Assembly (NCBI GenBank): GCA_039881145.1
Contig: JAYKKI010000060.1
Coordinates: 12,291,001-12,355,000 of the forward strand
Direction: 5' to 3'
DNA from: Druceiella hillmani
Taxonomy: Eukaryota; Arthropoda; Insecta; Lepidoptera; Hepialidae
Length of the DNA stretch: 64,000 bases
Positions 1 through 12,062 of this stretch are shown one piece after another. Under the pieces are notes generated by a model that searched no databases, was not told the origin of the DNA, and saw only the letters and a program-made list of their open reading frames with translations. The position numbers were made by a program, and so were the translations under genes. Each line of letters begins with the position of its first letter. Position 1 is the first letter of the stretch.

Positions 1-477
1 ATAAAAACTTGTACAAGAATAATAAAATACAAAGAAAATTATGGAAATATATATTGTGAATAAAAACTGAATAAAGTTAACATCGTATTTTCGTAGTCCG
101 ATACATCCTCCGTATCGGCAAAATAATTGTTATCGTCACTATTATCACTAAATAATTGTTATCGTCACACAAATTGTGAGCGCACCACAACATTTTCTTC
201 ACAACTTGAAAAATAATAATTTTCACTCGAATTATTTTCGTATTCCCACATTATGGATTAAAAATTTTCTTTTTTATATTATAATTACTAATAATATTGT
301 AATTTGAACTTTATGTAACACGTAGAATGAAAAAAAATTAGCGTCGCGTGCGAGCGACCTCCCCTACTGCCCCTACCTCTACATAAATTGCAACTGATTT
401 CGCGAGCGCCATCGCGCTCGTGGCAAATTTAGTACGCGCACGAGCACGATGGCGGTCGTGGGCACTCAAACGGTTAA
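1..477 (-). mobile_element. piggyBac-like element end, copy 1 (cut by window edge)
   Basis: This stretch is a second copy of the sequence at 1981-2457. The shared parts include the start, a GC-rich subterminal block (about 340-470) rich in GCGAGCG and GCCATCGCGCTCG-type words, and the end at CACTCAAACGG followed by TTAA (474-477). Read on the minus strand the element begins TTAA-CCGTTTGAGTGC, which fits the TTAA target and C-rich terminal repeat of piggyBac transposons. A start codon at 251-249 opens a frame like that of copy 2 (MWEYENNSSEN), but the frame is soon interrupted. The other end lies at or just outside the window edge, so a short non-autonomous derivative and a truncated element cannot be told apart. 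Confidence 0.55.
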
Positions 478-1980
478 TATAAAAATGTTTTTCAGATAGG
501 TGTTATATTGATATAATGACAAAAAAACTGGACCACTAAAAAAGGCTCAGTCAGCCTACAGTTAAATCATGCACATAAGATTACAGCACCGCACGTACCT
601 ACGCGACCACAGTGTTAGTGACTACCGAGTAGACAATGCTGCACATGTTGTAACCCAAACTAAGTATTCGACGCAGGAGAAGCTGTGGGCAAAAGCTGGG
701 CTACGGTATATGTACCCGAAAATTGTATTACTTTCCAATACTACTCAGCTTATCAGCTCAATTATATTTCTAAACCATTAGCTCACAAATAAAACGATAT
801 TTTTTTCCAGTTTTATTATTCTGCATCATTTTTAAAAAGCAACGAAAGTCTTCTGACCACCTTTCAAGAAGGCGACCATCTTCGTTATCTTTTCAGAGAG
901 ATCTATCGTCATTTAATCAGACGATGCATTATCAGGCTTTTTCACCACATTCAGAAATGACAAAAATTGTTTTCAGGTCTCCTGTTTCAATCCGTGATTC
1001 TAATGCAATCAGGAAATTTTATGAAAAACAGTTTCTGGCTTTTTTGATCGCACCTTTTAATGATCGATGAAGAATTTTTAAATCTGAATAATTTAATTTA
1101 GCAATAAACGTTTTTACACGTATGTTTTTTGGTTACCTGAAAACTGTAACCGAGTGGTGAATCCGTAACAAATATAATAAAGAATTGACGTAAATGAAGC
1201 AAATTTTAAATTAACAAAAAAATTTAAGAATTCCCCAATATAAATCATCATGTCTTCTTCTTTCATCAGATATTTGGTAAGTTGGTTTTTTATTACAAAT
1301 CACGAGTCATAATCATTTTATAATCGAATTTTATAAAGTTGTCTGAAATAAATATTAAACGCTTTTATGGTGTTCCATTTGTATTAGAATCTATTAGTAT
1401 TAGATAAAGTTAATGAAATGAATTCATCTTCCGTAAATAATTAATTAAGGCACCGAATGAACATCATGCGCACGAAAGCTTCGAGGCTCACTGAATCATA
1501 GTATTAATATTGTATTTCCCTCACACATATGTGAATATTTCTACATTTTCCTTTCTAAGAAAGTTTCCAAGTAACTTGAATGATAAGTTAAATTTAATCA
1601 AACTTTGCACAGACAAGGTACCTAAATGAAAAGTTTTCGTTATAAAGTATTTATTGTTCACTTCTAAGATTGAAAGTTTACATGTTAAAAGTAAGGCTTA
1701 TAAAATATCTTATAAAGTTAACATTTGTAATATCAGCAGCGAACCTTCATTACCGGTAATCGTCGTTTTCTTTAAAACTAAGAAAATTTACCAATATCAT
1801 TGCCGTGTTACTATTTTGTGCGCTTATATGCAAAGAACATATAACGTGTTTGCGTGCCATGATTTTTTACTCATATATACAAAAGAAATCTATTGTTTTT
1901 GATGTTCTTTACCCTTGTCCCGAAAAAAACTGTATCTTTTTCCAAAACTATTAAATTTTAATAATTTTTTCGGTGTTTTT
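478..1980. other. AT-rich spacer between the two piggyBac-like copies
   Basis: No gene or repeat is recognised here. The open frames at 569-781 and 1654-1902 have no family resemblance and AT-driven composition, and I treat them as chance. Confidence 0.6.
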
Positions 1981-2457
1981 TTAATAAAAACTTACACAAG
2001 GTTAATAAAATACAAAGAAAATTATGGAAATATCAACAAAAATTATAACAAAACTGAAATCAAGGTCACACTGTATTTTCGCAGTCCGGTATAACCTCCG
2101 TATCAGCAAAATAATTGTTATCGTTACTGTTATCACTATCACTCAAAATTTGCATTACGCCAAAATATGAGCGCACCACAATGTCACTCCCACTATCACT
2201 TTCTTTACAACTTGAAACAAAATCATTTTCACTCGACTTATTTTCGTATTCCGACATTATGGGTTAAGTATTTTCTTTTCCCGGATCCTTTTTATATTAT
2301 AATTACTAATAATATTATAATTTGAACTTTATGTAACACGTAGACAGTTAAAAAAATTAGCGACGCTTGCGAGCGACCTCCCCTGCCGCGCGCTAGTGGC
2401 AAATTTAGTTAGTACGTGCACGAGTGCGATGGCGCTCGTCGGCACTCAAACGGTTAA
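1981..2457 (-). mobile_element. piggyBac-like element end, copy 2
   Basis: The minus strand reads TTAA (2457-2454), CCGTTTGAGTGCCGACGAGC, a GC-rich subterminal block, an AT-rich leader, and then a short reading frame with an acidic, serine-rich N-terminus. The far end, 1981-1984, is also TTAA, but its inner sequence is not an inverted copy of the terminal repeat. Either the 3' end has been lost or this TTAA is chance. Similarity to copy 1 is high over almost the full length, so both derive from one family. Assignment rests on the TTAA target, the terminal repeat and the acidic N-terminus; no catalytic domain is present. Confidence 0.55.
2066..2257 (-). pseudogene. piggyBac-like transposase, N-terminal remnant
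   Basis: The 63-residue frame starts MSEYENKSSENDFVSS and is rich in Ser, Asp, Glu and Asn (for example ILSDSDNSNDNNY). piggyBac transposases typically have an acidic, low-complexity N-terminus before the DDD catalytic domain. The frame ends after IPDCENTV and nothing resembling the catalytic core follows before the element boundary at 1981. It therefore cannot encode an active transposase. The ATG lies about 200 bases inside the TTAA, a plausible leader length. It could instead be a host-unrelated MITE frame that is open by chance, but the same start region is preserved in copy 1. Confidence 0.45.
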
Positions 2458-2910
2458 TGTAAAAAAAGTTTACTTAAAGACTTAATAAATCAGAGGAAAT
2501 AATGCAGAAGTCATAACGAGTCGTTTAAAATATACAGTTCTTGCTGAAATATAAGAATAAAAATAATACCAAGTTAAAGAAATCAAATTTAATTCGAATC
2601 TGTGGAAATCAACGAACAGCGTTATCATTCCCTTTCGCCTGATTATTTACTATTCTCAATATTTTTTATGTAAGTGAATATTATTTGAAATAGTGTATGT
2701 TCTACATATCGGAAATAAAAGCTAAAATTCCCAAGTAACTTTAATGGTTTACAATATAGCGATCAATATATAATAATACTTTTAGCTTCTAAAAGTAAAT
2801 AGTAAACCAAAATTATTTGTATGAACTCTTTCTCATTTAATTATGCCTGAAATATCATGAATACATTAAAATAACAAATAAATATTTAATACTGGCCAAT
2901 TAGTATTAAA

Positions 2911-3337
2911 TTTGGACCTATTTAGTAGTACTAGTAATACTTTAATCAGTTTGAGTATAGTTTGTGTTATTAATAAACTTACGCCATTTAAATGGTATCT
3001 TTTTTGATGTTACCTTGAAATCCGGCCGAACAGAATTTCTTTGATGGAGTTTCATTGCCTCTTGAAAACTTTTCTCTTTACTTTTTTTTAGCTTTTCTCT
3101 TTTTCAAATTTGGATTAACCAATATTAAATCTTTACCCATAAAATGATTTTCGGATGGATTTGACCTATTTAGTAGTACTAGTAATACTTGAATCAGTTT
3201 GAGTATAGTTTGCGTTATTAATAAACTTACGCCATTTAAATAGTATCAAATTTTTTTTGATATTACCTTGAAATCCTGCCGAACAGAATTTCTTTGATGG
3301 AAGTTTCATTGCCTCTTGAAAACTTTTCTCTTTGTTT
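2911..3337. repeat. Direct duplication of about 175 bp, offset 248
   Basis: The block beginning ACCTATTTAGTAGTACTAGT at 2916 recurs at 3164. The two copies (about 2911-3081 and 3161-3337) stay closely similar through the block ending CTTGAAAACTTTTCTCTTT. The copies are separated by about 75 bp of unrelated AT-rich sequence. The second copy includes the 3' part of the exon-like stretch at 3267-3469, so the duplication copied part of that stretch and its downstream flank. Confidence 0.85.
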
Positions 3338-3469
3338 TGTAAAGTTTGGCCTAAAATTCCAAAACAATGTTGAAAGAAGTCATAGTTAGACCCGATGAGA
3401 ACAGAATGGTTCGTTGTTTCCTGTGGCGCGTTATCATTCATTAGTAGTGAAAAGTCAGCTAACCAATCT
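3267..3469 (-). other. Exon-like open stretch, unidentified
   Basis: On the minus strand this stretch is open throughout, and the frame continues past both proposed edges. It begins after an AG (CAAACAACAG) and ends CAAG followed by GTAATATC, a plausible splice donor. The translation includes DWLADFSLLMNDNAPQ and YDFFQHCFGILGQTLQ and is less AT-biased than its surroundings. I do not recognise the family. The 3' part is duplicated at 2911-3081, where one base fewer shifts the frame (KLHQRN instead of KLPSKK). It could be one exon of a host gene lying mostly elsewhere, a transposon gene fragment, or chance. Confidence 0.25.
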
Positions 3470-3475
3470 CTGTTG

Positions 3476-6400
3476 TTTGAAAATATTTTGCACAGTAGCT
3501 ACTGTAGAAATAGCTACTGTACGAATTTACAATTAGTATATGTAAATATCTATAATTATGATTTTGTTTATCCTCAAAAATGATCGCTTTTTAAACAAAT
3601 AATGTTAAGGTATCTTAAGTGATACTTGTCTAATCTAAATATGATAAGCCTGATAAAAAAAAGGGTTTGTGATAGTTTAATATGATTTTAATGATACTAA
3701 CCTTATGACGAAGACAAATGTAGAGTCACATAAATGTTTTTAACATATTTTTAAATTTTCACCTTTCTGTTTGTACTTTTGTTTAATCTTTTATTAATTA
3801 TGAGCATCTACACATTTGAAGACTTGGAGCAATAATATCGACTAAATACTGTAAAACATGAAGTTATAATATTAAGAGTATATGATGTACATTTAACCAA
3901 ATTTGAAAATTATAATTGTGACGTTATAATAGTTTATTATGATTTTAGTTATTACTATATGACGTAGACAAATATAGTCATGTAAATTTTATTTTCATAT
4001 TTTTAACTTTTTGTTTGCAGTTTTGTTTAAATCCTTAATTTATTATGCGCGTCTAGACATTTCAAGACGTGAAGCCATAATATCAACAAAATACTGTAAA
4101 ATATGAAGTAATAATATTTAGAGTATATGAGATTATATAGAGTATATGATTTAGAGTATGGAAATTATATTATTGAAGGTATAACTTCTAATTAAAAATA
4201 TGACCTGCTTTTAGTTTTAAATAATAATATAAATACAATGGTCCGTTTTTCTTAATAACCGTAATTAAAAATTTTAGTTAATTACGATAAGAAAAAAACG
4301 ATATTTAATAAAATGTAACCATTTTCGCAATGAAAAAACTGGGATTTTTAAAATTTCATCTTTTAATATCTTATTTCAAACTATGTTTTACATATTCGAG
4401 AGTACTTCCTCTATTACCATAGTAATTGAAATTTGAATCATATTGGTTTAATAATTCTTTTTTTTATTTTCCCTTGCCTAATACGAAATTATTCGTATGA
4501 AAGTAACACAAGTTTTTCACCAGAGGTTATACACGGAACTTGGCTAAATTTAATCATAGCATAATACGTTTTACGTTAACCTAAAAGCCGAAAATACTGA
4601 AAAAATATGTTACTTAAAAATGTTCAATTTATTTTTAGGAAAATAAATAAAAATTTTGAGTGGAACTCGCAGTGAGATGTATCCGAAAATATTTAGATTT
4701 TTATGTACATTTAATGGTACGTAACACTTCATTAAACTTTTTACAAAATTTCAATTTTTTAAAACAATAATATTATGCCTACTAAATCTTTCACGGGCGC
4801 ACATTTAAAAAAAATGTATAATTCCACAAAGAATTAGAAATAATTCAAATTTGGATTCTCCCCTTTACTTGTGCTATAAGATCTCCCATTGCATCTATAT
4901 TTAATATTGTAGGTCGCCCGGAAGTATTCGAAAGCTTTTAATGACTGTGTAAATAATAAAAACAATCTTTAGAAGGCCACACTTTTGTTTCATAAACAAA
5001 AAAAACTTGAAATTTTTAAAGAAATTTAAGGCCATAGACCTTACATTAACAGAAAAGTAGGCGGATGAACAGACACTAAAGTGATCCTATAAGGTTTTTT
5101 ATTTTTTATTTTGAAGAACCTTAAAAGTGAAAAAAAACGTTTCCCACCGCAATTTACTATGGACCTAATTGATATTATTATAATAAAAAACTAAGGAGTA
5201 GTACACTTAATTTATAAACTATTTAAAATATTTTTTTTTATCCAAAAATATTATTTGTCAATTAAATATTCAAACCAAATTCTGCCGCGGCAAATATAAA
5301 AATAGCGATAATGATGGGTCTGTCATGGAACATCTCTTTGCCATATGTCATTTTAAAATTTTCACAGAAATTTTTCTCTTTAAGTGACTTACCACAGTAC
5401 ACCCTAGGGTCCTTTGGATATTTCGCAGTTTTATTAAAAATGTATTTTTGGATCAAGTTTTACTTTTACCTCACACTTTCACTTTTTTTTTACCTCACAT
5501 TATGCAAATAAATTATTTTTTTAACTTATTCCTTGTCCACATTACCAAACAGCTTTAACACTCCTTATTAATTGTCCTAACGATATCAGATCCAATAAAA
5601 CTAGTATCAAGCGGATATAATTTAATTAATTAATTTATCAAAATATTTACACATAACACGTCACTTCTTTAATTAATTATCGATAATCGACATGGATAGA
5701 TCAATAGATAATTTAACTATCAGTATTTACGTCACTAGGACAATGATTTTATAAAGTTGAAAAGGAAATAGTTGAAATATTTCATTTGTCTCTACTTTAT
5801 CATAAACCTTATTGATTAATATATTGGCATTATTGGTTCACAAACAATCTATGAAAAGTTTTACAAATGCAATAGTATTTTTTTTAAAATCGGGTTTAAT
5901 GATTTTTTTCATTCCATTAAATGGTTAAATGGTAGGGTTCTTAGTTGTGTATAGTTAATTAAACTTCGAAAATTAAGTGGAAAGCGGTTTTCGATTAAGG
6001 GCTAGTATTTTGAATTTTTAAATTTTTGAGAAAATTGAAAATATACATGATTGAAAAAAAGAGGGTAAAGAGAGAGCAAAAAACATTTTCATATTATATT
6101 TAAAATTAACTGATATTTCTAAATATAGTATATGCTTGCAATACTACATTTATGAAGATCTAGAACTGTAGAAACTAAGTGGATGAAATAGACAAGGACA
6201 GGGGATGGATAGATATAATGGAACTATAAAGGTTCCGCTTTTGCTATTTGACAATATGCCCTTAAAATTATGAATTTATTGTTAGGGTTGATATTTAATT
6301 TTATAGGATTAAGATAGTTTAATAACAGCATATAAATAAATGTTATTATTATTTCATCTCCATATAGAGTTGATTTACAACCATCTAATTTATTCCATAT

Positions 6401-9142
6401 CCACATATATAACACGTTATACAATAGCGTTATTTCTAAACAACAGTTTAATATGCATACGTGTTTCTATATATTTCTTTAGATATTTGTGTGTGCATGT
6501 TTGGAGTTAATTTTAGAATAAATGAACGTGTTTAGTACAATATAAAATACAATTTATTTTTATGAACAATTTTTATTTTTATCAAAAATTAATATTAAAA
6601 AGTACTAATTGAAAAAAAATATTTGTTGGTTTCAAAGTATAACAAAAATTTTTACTTGCAAGTAAAAATTAAAATTAAAATTAAAATCAGTGTTTTTTGA
6701 TCGCCGCGATGATTTATGTTTTTCCAGTCAGAAATTAAATGTAGGTCTAATATAAAACAAATACAAAAATCAGGTTGGTGTATAAAATATTTTCTATACA
6801 ATGTAATTATAATCCTTACTGAAAATTTATAAAGCCCCAAAACAAATTTTACACAAAACTGGGGTTAACTTAAAAGAAAACTAATTATTAAGGGCGCATC
6901 GCTTGGGCTGAGTTTCCATCTGTATTAAATAGTATTTCTTAACTTTTGTATGTTATATAGGTAAAAAGATTTATTCAAAAAAAAGTTTGACAACATTATA
7001 TTTTACACCAGTATTAAAAAAAACCCAGGTTCAAAAAGAAATAAACGTAAAACAAGTATAATTTTCGAGAAAATGTATGAAACTTTGATAGTTTCGGTTT
7101 TCCTAAAACTTAGATTAGGTAATAATTTGAAATAAATTATTGTTCTAGGAATATATCTTCCATAAAACATAGTTTCAATATATAAATTACAAAAAACACC
7201 AGAGAAGATAATGCGTTCATATTACGCAATATAATTTAGCTTTTTTTTTTAATAAACGCTATTTACACGATATCTACCAGTATATTCCGTTCATTTATTG
7301 CGGTTCTTCTTGAAATGTATCTAATTTTAATCTAATGAAAAAAATTGTGTTTGTTAAGTTGACGCTTTGATTATATTAAGAGTGAATTATAATTTAATTC
7401 AATGCCTTGGAAAGAACTTAATTGGGTTATTAACCGAGCATTAATATTTAAACTATGACTAAATCGTGACAAAAACAACGCCGTAAAATATGAATAAAAT
7501 ACACTTAAATAATGTAAAACAAGGCTTGCGATATAATAAATTTAATAATAACTCATTTACATTTTAGGATAAATTTCGTATCCAAAGAAATCTACAGAAA
7601 ACTAAATAGGGTGATATTATTAAATAGAAAATCGTCATTATTTAGATTAGAGGAAATGAAATATTACATATGTGTATATAAATATATACACATATATCTA
7701 TAGATATAATAAAACATAGTACACATATTTATACTTAGATTTAATAGAGTGAATTCTGTGCATGGAAAATATTTTATAACGTGTGATTGATTTAGCGTAT
7801 AGAATCATAATAGAAACCAGAAAACATTTTCAAAATTATAGTCTGTCTCCCTGTCTCTCTGTGTCTCCCTTGATACAGGATAGTTTTCTATAAATATTAA
7901 GGATATAAAAAAAACCTTATTACGCTGTTGTTACAGCTATCGCCATCTATTAGCACTTTCATTAAACTTTATGCTCATTGATATATTAAGGTATGATACT
8001 GCTAACGACATTTATTAGCTTTTTTAGTAAACTTTATGATTACAGAGTATTGAGAGAGAAAAATTTTAAAAAACTCATAACTTTTCTCGTTCCGAATTCT
8101 ACGCGAATGATGCCGAGGGCACAGATAGTGTATACTCTTATATATATATATATATTTGAATTAAGCTAATTTCTATTATCTTTATTATTAAATGGTGTCA
8201 ATGTGATGACAAAAAATATACGGGCGTCGGTTAAATGATATAGAATTTTTTAGGGATATGGCATTAAAATATCATTCTTTTAAAAATACAAAGTGAAAAT
8301 AATTTATAGCATTTTTGGGTCTTTATTACAGTGAAATATTATTTTTCACTAACGATTTTTTTTATTTCTTATATTTTCTTATGTTTAAATATGTCATTAC
8401 TCTAAACAAAACCTCCATGAAAATAAATACTGAGTTACTAGCACAATAATTTTTTTCTCTATTAGTCAGTACGTTGCATCATTTACCGCATTATTCATGA
8501 TACGCGGTGCTCGACGTGCATGCTTTGCATGAAACTTAACCCTTGCATTAAAAATGACTTAATGTATTTTAGGAAGGAAATGGGAGAAAAATAAAATTAT
8601 TTAATTTTAATCGTCTTGTTTTGTGTTCATGAAACAAAAGAATCTAGCTTGATACACGACTTTTATGAATATTTTTTGTTTATGAACCAAGTTATCTCTT
8701 AAGCAAAAAAATGTATATATCTATGGCCATCTCTTAAATAAAACATTTTAAATCATATATGCACTTGCATTCAACCTTCGAAATAAAGTTACCCAGGTTA
8801 ATCCCGTTCCCAAGGATGAAACTTTCCGCACTGAAACGAACTTCCGATCGACTGCGATCCTTTTCTCTACGGTTGTATTATTAAATTTTCCTTTTTCGTC
8901 CCAAAGTCCGTTCAGTTTAAGATGGCAATATTTGTAACAACATTTTGCTCTGGCAGCTCGTTTGTTGTCAACCCTATACTTTTTGGTCGAATCAATCGAA
9001 TTAACCCCTAATTCAAATTTATATTACCTACAACAATTATGACTACAAGAAAGCTTAACGCAATATTTATTTCCCATCTATTTTTAAATTTAATTTTATA
9101 TTTAAATACATGAATTATATACTGTCACATTCTTCATAATTA
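3476..9142. other. AT-rich DNA without recognisable genes
   Basis: I see no supported gene here. Two loosely similar blocks at about 3700-3850 and 3950-4100 share words such as GTTTAATC and an ATGAAGT(T/A)ATAATATT phrase, so a decayed local duplication is likely. At 5060-5100 the minus strand carries CCTTATAGGATCACTTT, a motif also found at 21470 in module o. A patch at 8800-8990 is less AT-rich and contains no long frame. A short (TA)n lies at 8137-8155. Confidence 0.6.
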
Positions 9143-9523
9143 TTAATTAGCAATGTATATTCTACTAGGTTGCACGCAAGATTTGTATTCTGTAATTGAA
9201 CGTCTTTGCCCTTTTTTTTTCTTTTTCAAAATTTGTTCAATTTTGATTTTTACATACAGTTTCTGTACTAATTTACTAAAAATCTGCATATAAATATACC
9301 GTAGAACTAGTAGAAAAAGGAATTGTATGGTAAATATTTTAAATACACTCGTTTTACACGGTACTTTTTTCCTTATATTGTTACACTGTACTGTTAGTAT
9401 AAACTCTTGTAAATATGCTAACATTAGAGTGTGATAAATATTACTGGTAAAAAAGGGAAAGATTGCGCAGTCTAAAATCGATGCTGCGTATTTTAAAAGG
9501 GTTGTAACTCCATCTTTTTCCAT
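9143..9523 (-). CDS. Uncharacterised 126-residue open frame
   Basis: This is one of the longest uninterrupted frames in the window outside transposons. It starts MEKDGVTTLLKYAAS and contains hydrophobic, aromatic stretches around residues 15-35 and 62-80, then a lysine run (ILKKKKKGQRR). The composition follows the local AT bias (many I, F, Y, K, N). I recognise no domain, and there is no neighbouring gene or promoter evidence. A chance frame is the more likely explanation; a small membrane protein cannot be excluded. Confidence 0.12.
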   Translation of the reverse strand: MEKDGVTTLLKYAASILDCAIFPFFTSNIYHTLMLAYLQEFILTVQCNNIRKKVPCKTSVFKIFTIQFLFLLVLRYIYMQIFSKLVQKLYVKIKIEQILKKKKKGQRRSITEYKSCVQPSRIYIAN

Positions 9524-9825
9524 AGTGGTGTTTGTGTTTAATTGGATGGAAATAATTGAAAATTTGGATTTATTTATATACTAATGATTAATTGCACTTA
9601 CTCATGAAGTTCTAGTTAGAATTTTGCATATAATAATTAATGAGAAAATGTATTTATGTTATTTTACATGATGTTATTTATTTGGAAGCCACGTGGAAAA
9701 ATATACAATGCGTAAGCTGGCAAAAGATTGAAAGAGATACTTGCATTTTGTAAATCTTCGATAGTTTGGTTATTTTCCATGGTTGGTAAATCCATGGTCG
9801 ATATTTTTTCATGTCCTAAAACAAA

Positions 9826-10195
9826 AAGAATTACTTATTAGGTCATTTGTCTTTATTACTTCAATAATATTTTGTCACATATTACTGCATGATATTTGCC
9901 TTTTTAACTTATATGCATAATAAATAACATTTGGCTTTGGCAATAAATAATTTTGAATAAATACAAAATGTCATCACTATCAAAAATCCAATAATACTCT
10001 TAAAAAAATCAAGAATTACTTATTAGATCATTTGTCTTTATTACTTCAATAATATTTTGTCACATATTGCATGATATTTGCCTTTTTAACTTATATGCAT
10101 AATAAATAACATTTGGCTTTGGCAATAAATAATTTTGAATAAATACAAAATGTTATGACGATCAAAAGTCCAATAATACTCTTAAAAAAATAACC
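9826..10195. repeat. Recent tandem duplication, 185 bp period
   Basis: The block beginning TTACTTATTAG at 9831 recurs at 10016. The copies are nearly identical through AATACTCTTAAAAAAAT. The differences are a 3-base deletion (ATATTACTGCATG versus ATATTGCATG) and a few substitutions. The high identity implies a young duplication. Confidence 0.9.
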
Positions 10196-10569
10196 GACTA
10201 ACACGTAATTTTCTATAAATATATCAAAATCTATTTCCACGTGTTTCAGTTACTCCACTATTATAATTATTTATTTCAGAATTGAAATGCTAATAATAGA
10301 TTGCTTTCAAGTTTATTGGATTGACCGGTAAATTTTTAACATGTTCGAGAAATTTGTAGAAAGGTTGCCGAAAGTTCAAAATAATTATTATAAAATACTA
10401 ATAGACCAAACTATAGTGAGTTACTGGCAGTTAGCGCCAAGCGATGAAATCATTTTCATCAAAGACAATGGATTTACATTAACATAAATTGCCTTCCTAA
10501 ATTCCGTCTGTAGCACATGAGAAAACTGACACAAATAATAGACAACTTGCGATGGGCTAGAAAATTATG

Positions 10570-10830
10570 TCCTACAGGAAGATGAAAATTTGGTTTAGAA
10601 GGTTAAAGGACGAGAACTATGATCTTGCAGGCAGGCCCCGTTCCGGACATCATGGTGAATTAACTGTACAAATATTATGAAAAAATCTTCGATTGATCAT
10701 TATTCGATTTGGCGAGGAGTTCAATTGCCGTTACGACATAATAGAGACGCATTTTCATAAATCAGGAAAAGTTCGAACTACGGTGCCTAGAAAACTCTCA
10801 AGGAAAATTGAGTTTAAAAACTGATTATGC
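10570..10830 (+). pseudogene. mariner transposase N-terminal fragment
   Basis: From 10582 the frame reads MKIWFRRLKDENYDLAGRPR followed by SGH. This matches the linker between the two helix-turn-helix motifs of mariner transposases, usually RWF-x-RF-x6-DL-x3-PRSGRP. After a stop near 10678 the next stretch corresponds to the second helix-turn-helix and ends KSGKVRTTVPRKLS, the place where mariners have GK-x-WVPHELS. Nothing of the catalytic domain follows: the sequence returns to AT-rich DNA by about 10830. It is a truncated, stop-containing fossil and does not look like the same subfamily as the copies at 42.7 and 63 kb. Confidence 0.6.
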
Positions 10831-10984
10831 AATACAATGTTCAGTTAAAAATAAAGACTCAACTAGTCTATAAAAAGTATATAGAAATTCTATACAAATG
10901 AATTAAATCTGCTGCAAATATAATTTGGTATTTTAAAATGCATATTCATTATATGTAAAAGTTACTAACCATTAATTATATTTA

Positions 10985-11095
10985 TACACACATATATATA
11001 TTAATATATATATATGTGTGTGTGTGTGTGTGCGCGTGTGTGTGCTTGCGTGTGTGTGTGTGTGTGCTTGCGTGTGTGTGTGTGTATATTTACAC
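10985..11095. repeat. (TA)n/(TG)n microsatellite
   Basis: A TA tract passes into interrupted GT repeats containing CTTGCGTGTGTG twice, then back to TATATT. Confidence 0.95.
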
Positions 11096-11760
11096 ATTGA
11101 GAAATAATATTAATAATTGTAGAGTTTAATAGCAATATTATATCTGCTTAAATGTTTATACGCCCCTGAATGAATGCGAGTTACACTCGTACTTAATTAC
11201 GTTTTTATATTTAATTCATATTCTAGTCCTTATTTAGTGTTCTAGTAGAAGATTGCCCGAAAAATTAAGACAAAAATAAGATAAATGAAAGTAAAAAACC
11301 ATGACATATATATTAGCTGATAGAAATATTAAGATGTTGAGATCTTTTCAAAACGTAGTAAAGATTTCAGATAATAATATACTTTTCAAAAGAAATTTGT
11401 TATGAAAATCATTGTTCTATTTGTACCACAAAGTAAGAAAATGTACAATAAACAAGTATTTGACGAAGTTCATCCTCTATTGATAGTAAACTGACTAAAA
11501 ATGATTTTAGACAGCTATTGTGACTGCATATTGACAAAACAGAATACTAAAATACCTCAACACATCAAAGAGAAGGTAATCACTATGAAGAGAAGGCAAG
11601 CAATAGAATATATGTACCCATGCTGCATACTCTGAGGGTAAATAACCATATATTTAGCGACAAATATTCCAGCTTAAACTAGCGAATTTAGAATTTTTTT
11701 TACTTACAATTCTCGCAAGACCTTTGTTATTTAGGGATGACATTCCACCTTTTTACAGAG

Positions 11761-11784
11761 ACGTGGCCTTTTCTTTCGCCACGT
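11761..11784. other. Small hairpin
   Basis: ACGTGGC (11761-11767) and GCCACGT (11778-11784) form a perfect 7 bp stem with a 10-base loop. No associated gene or U-tract is seen, so I assign no function. Confidence 0.4.
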
Positions 11785-11940
11785 ACTTTAGCGTGATGTT
11801 CACGTCATTCTATATTAGAGCAAAACAGGTGGCTTAAAACGAACAAATGCTTAGTTACGACTTACAATTAAACCCACGTATGTTTGAATACGATGTACAG
11901 AGCGTGATTTGAAATAATAAACCAGCATCGATAAAACTGA

Positions 11941-12062
11941 CTGACATCATATATGATTCAAAAGAGTAGTCAAATATAGCCCTAAAATTTGTTAGATATC
12001 TCTACATCATATATGATTCAAAAGAGTAGTCAAATATAGCCCAAAAGTTTGTTAGATATCTC
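11941..12062. repeat. Two-copy 60 bp tandem repeat
   Basis: 11941-12000 and 12001-12060 differ at only a few positions and share TACATCATATATGATTCAAA-like sequence. The period is exactly 60 bases. Confidence 0.9.
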
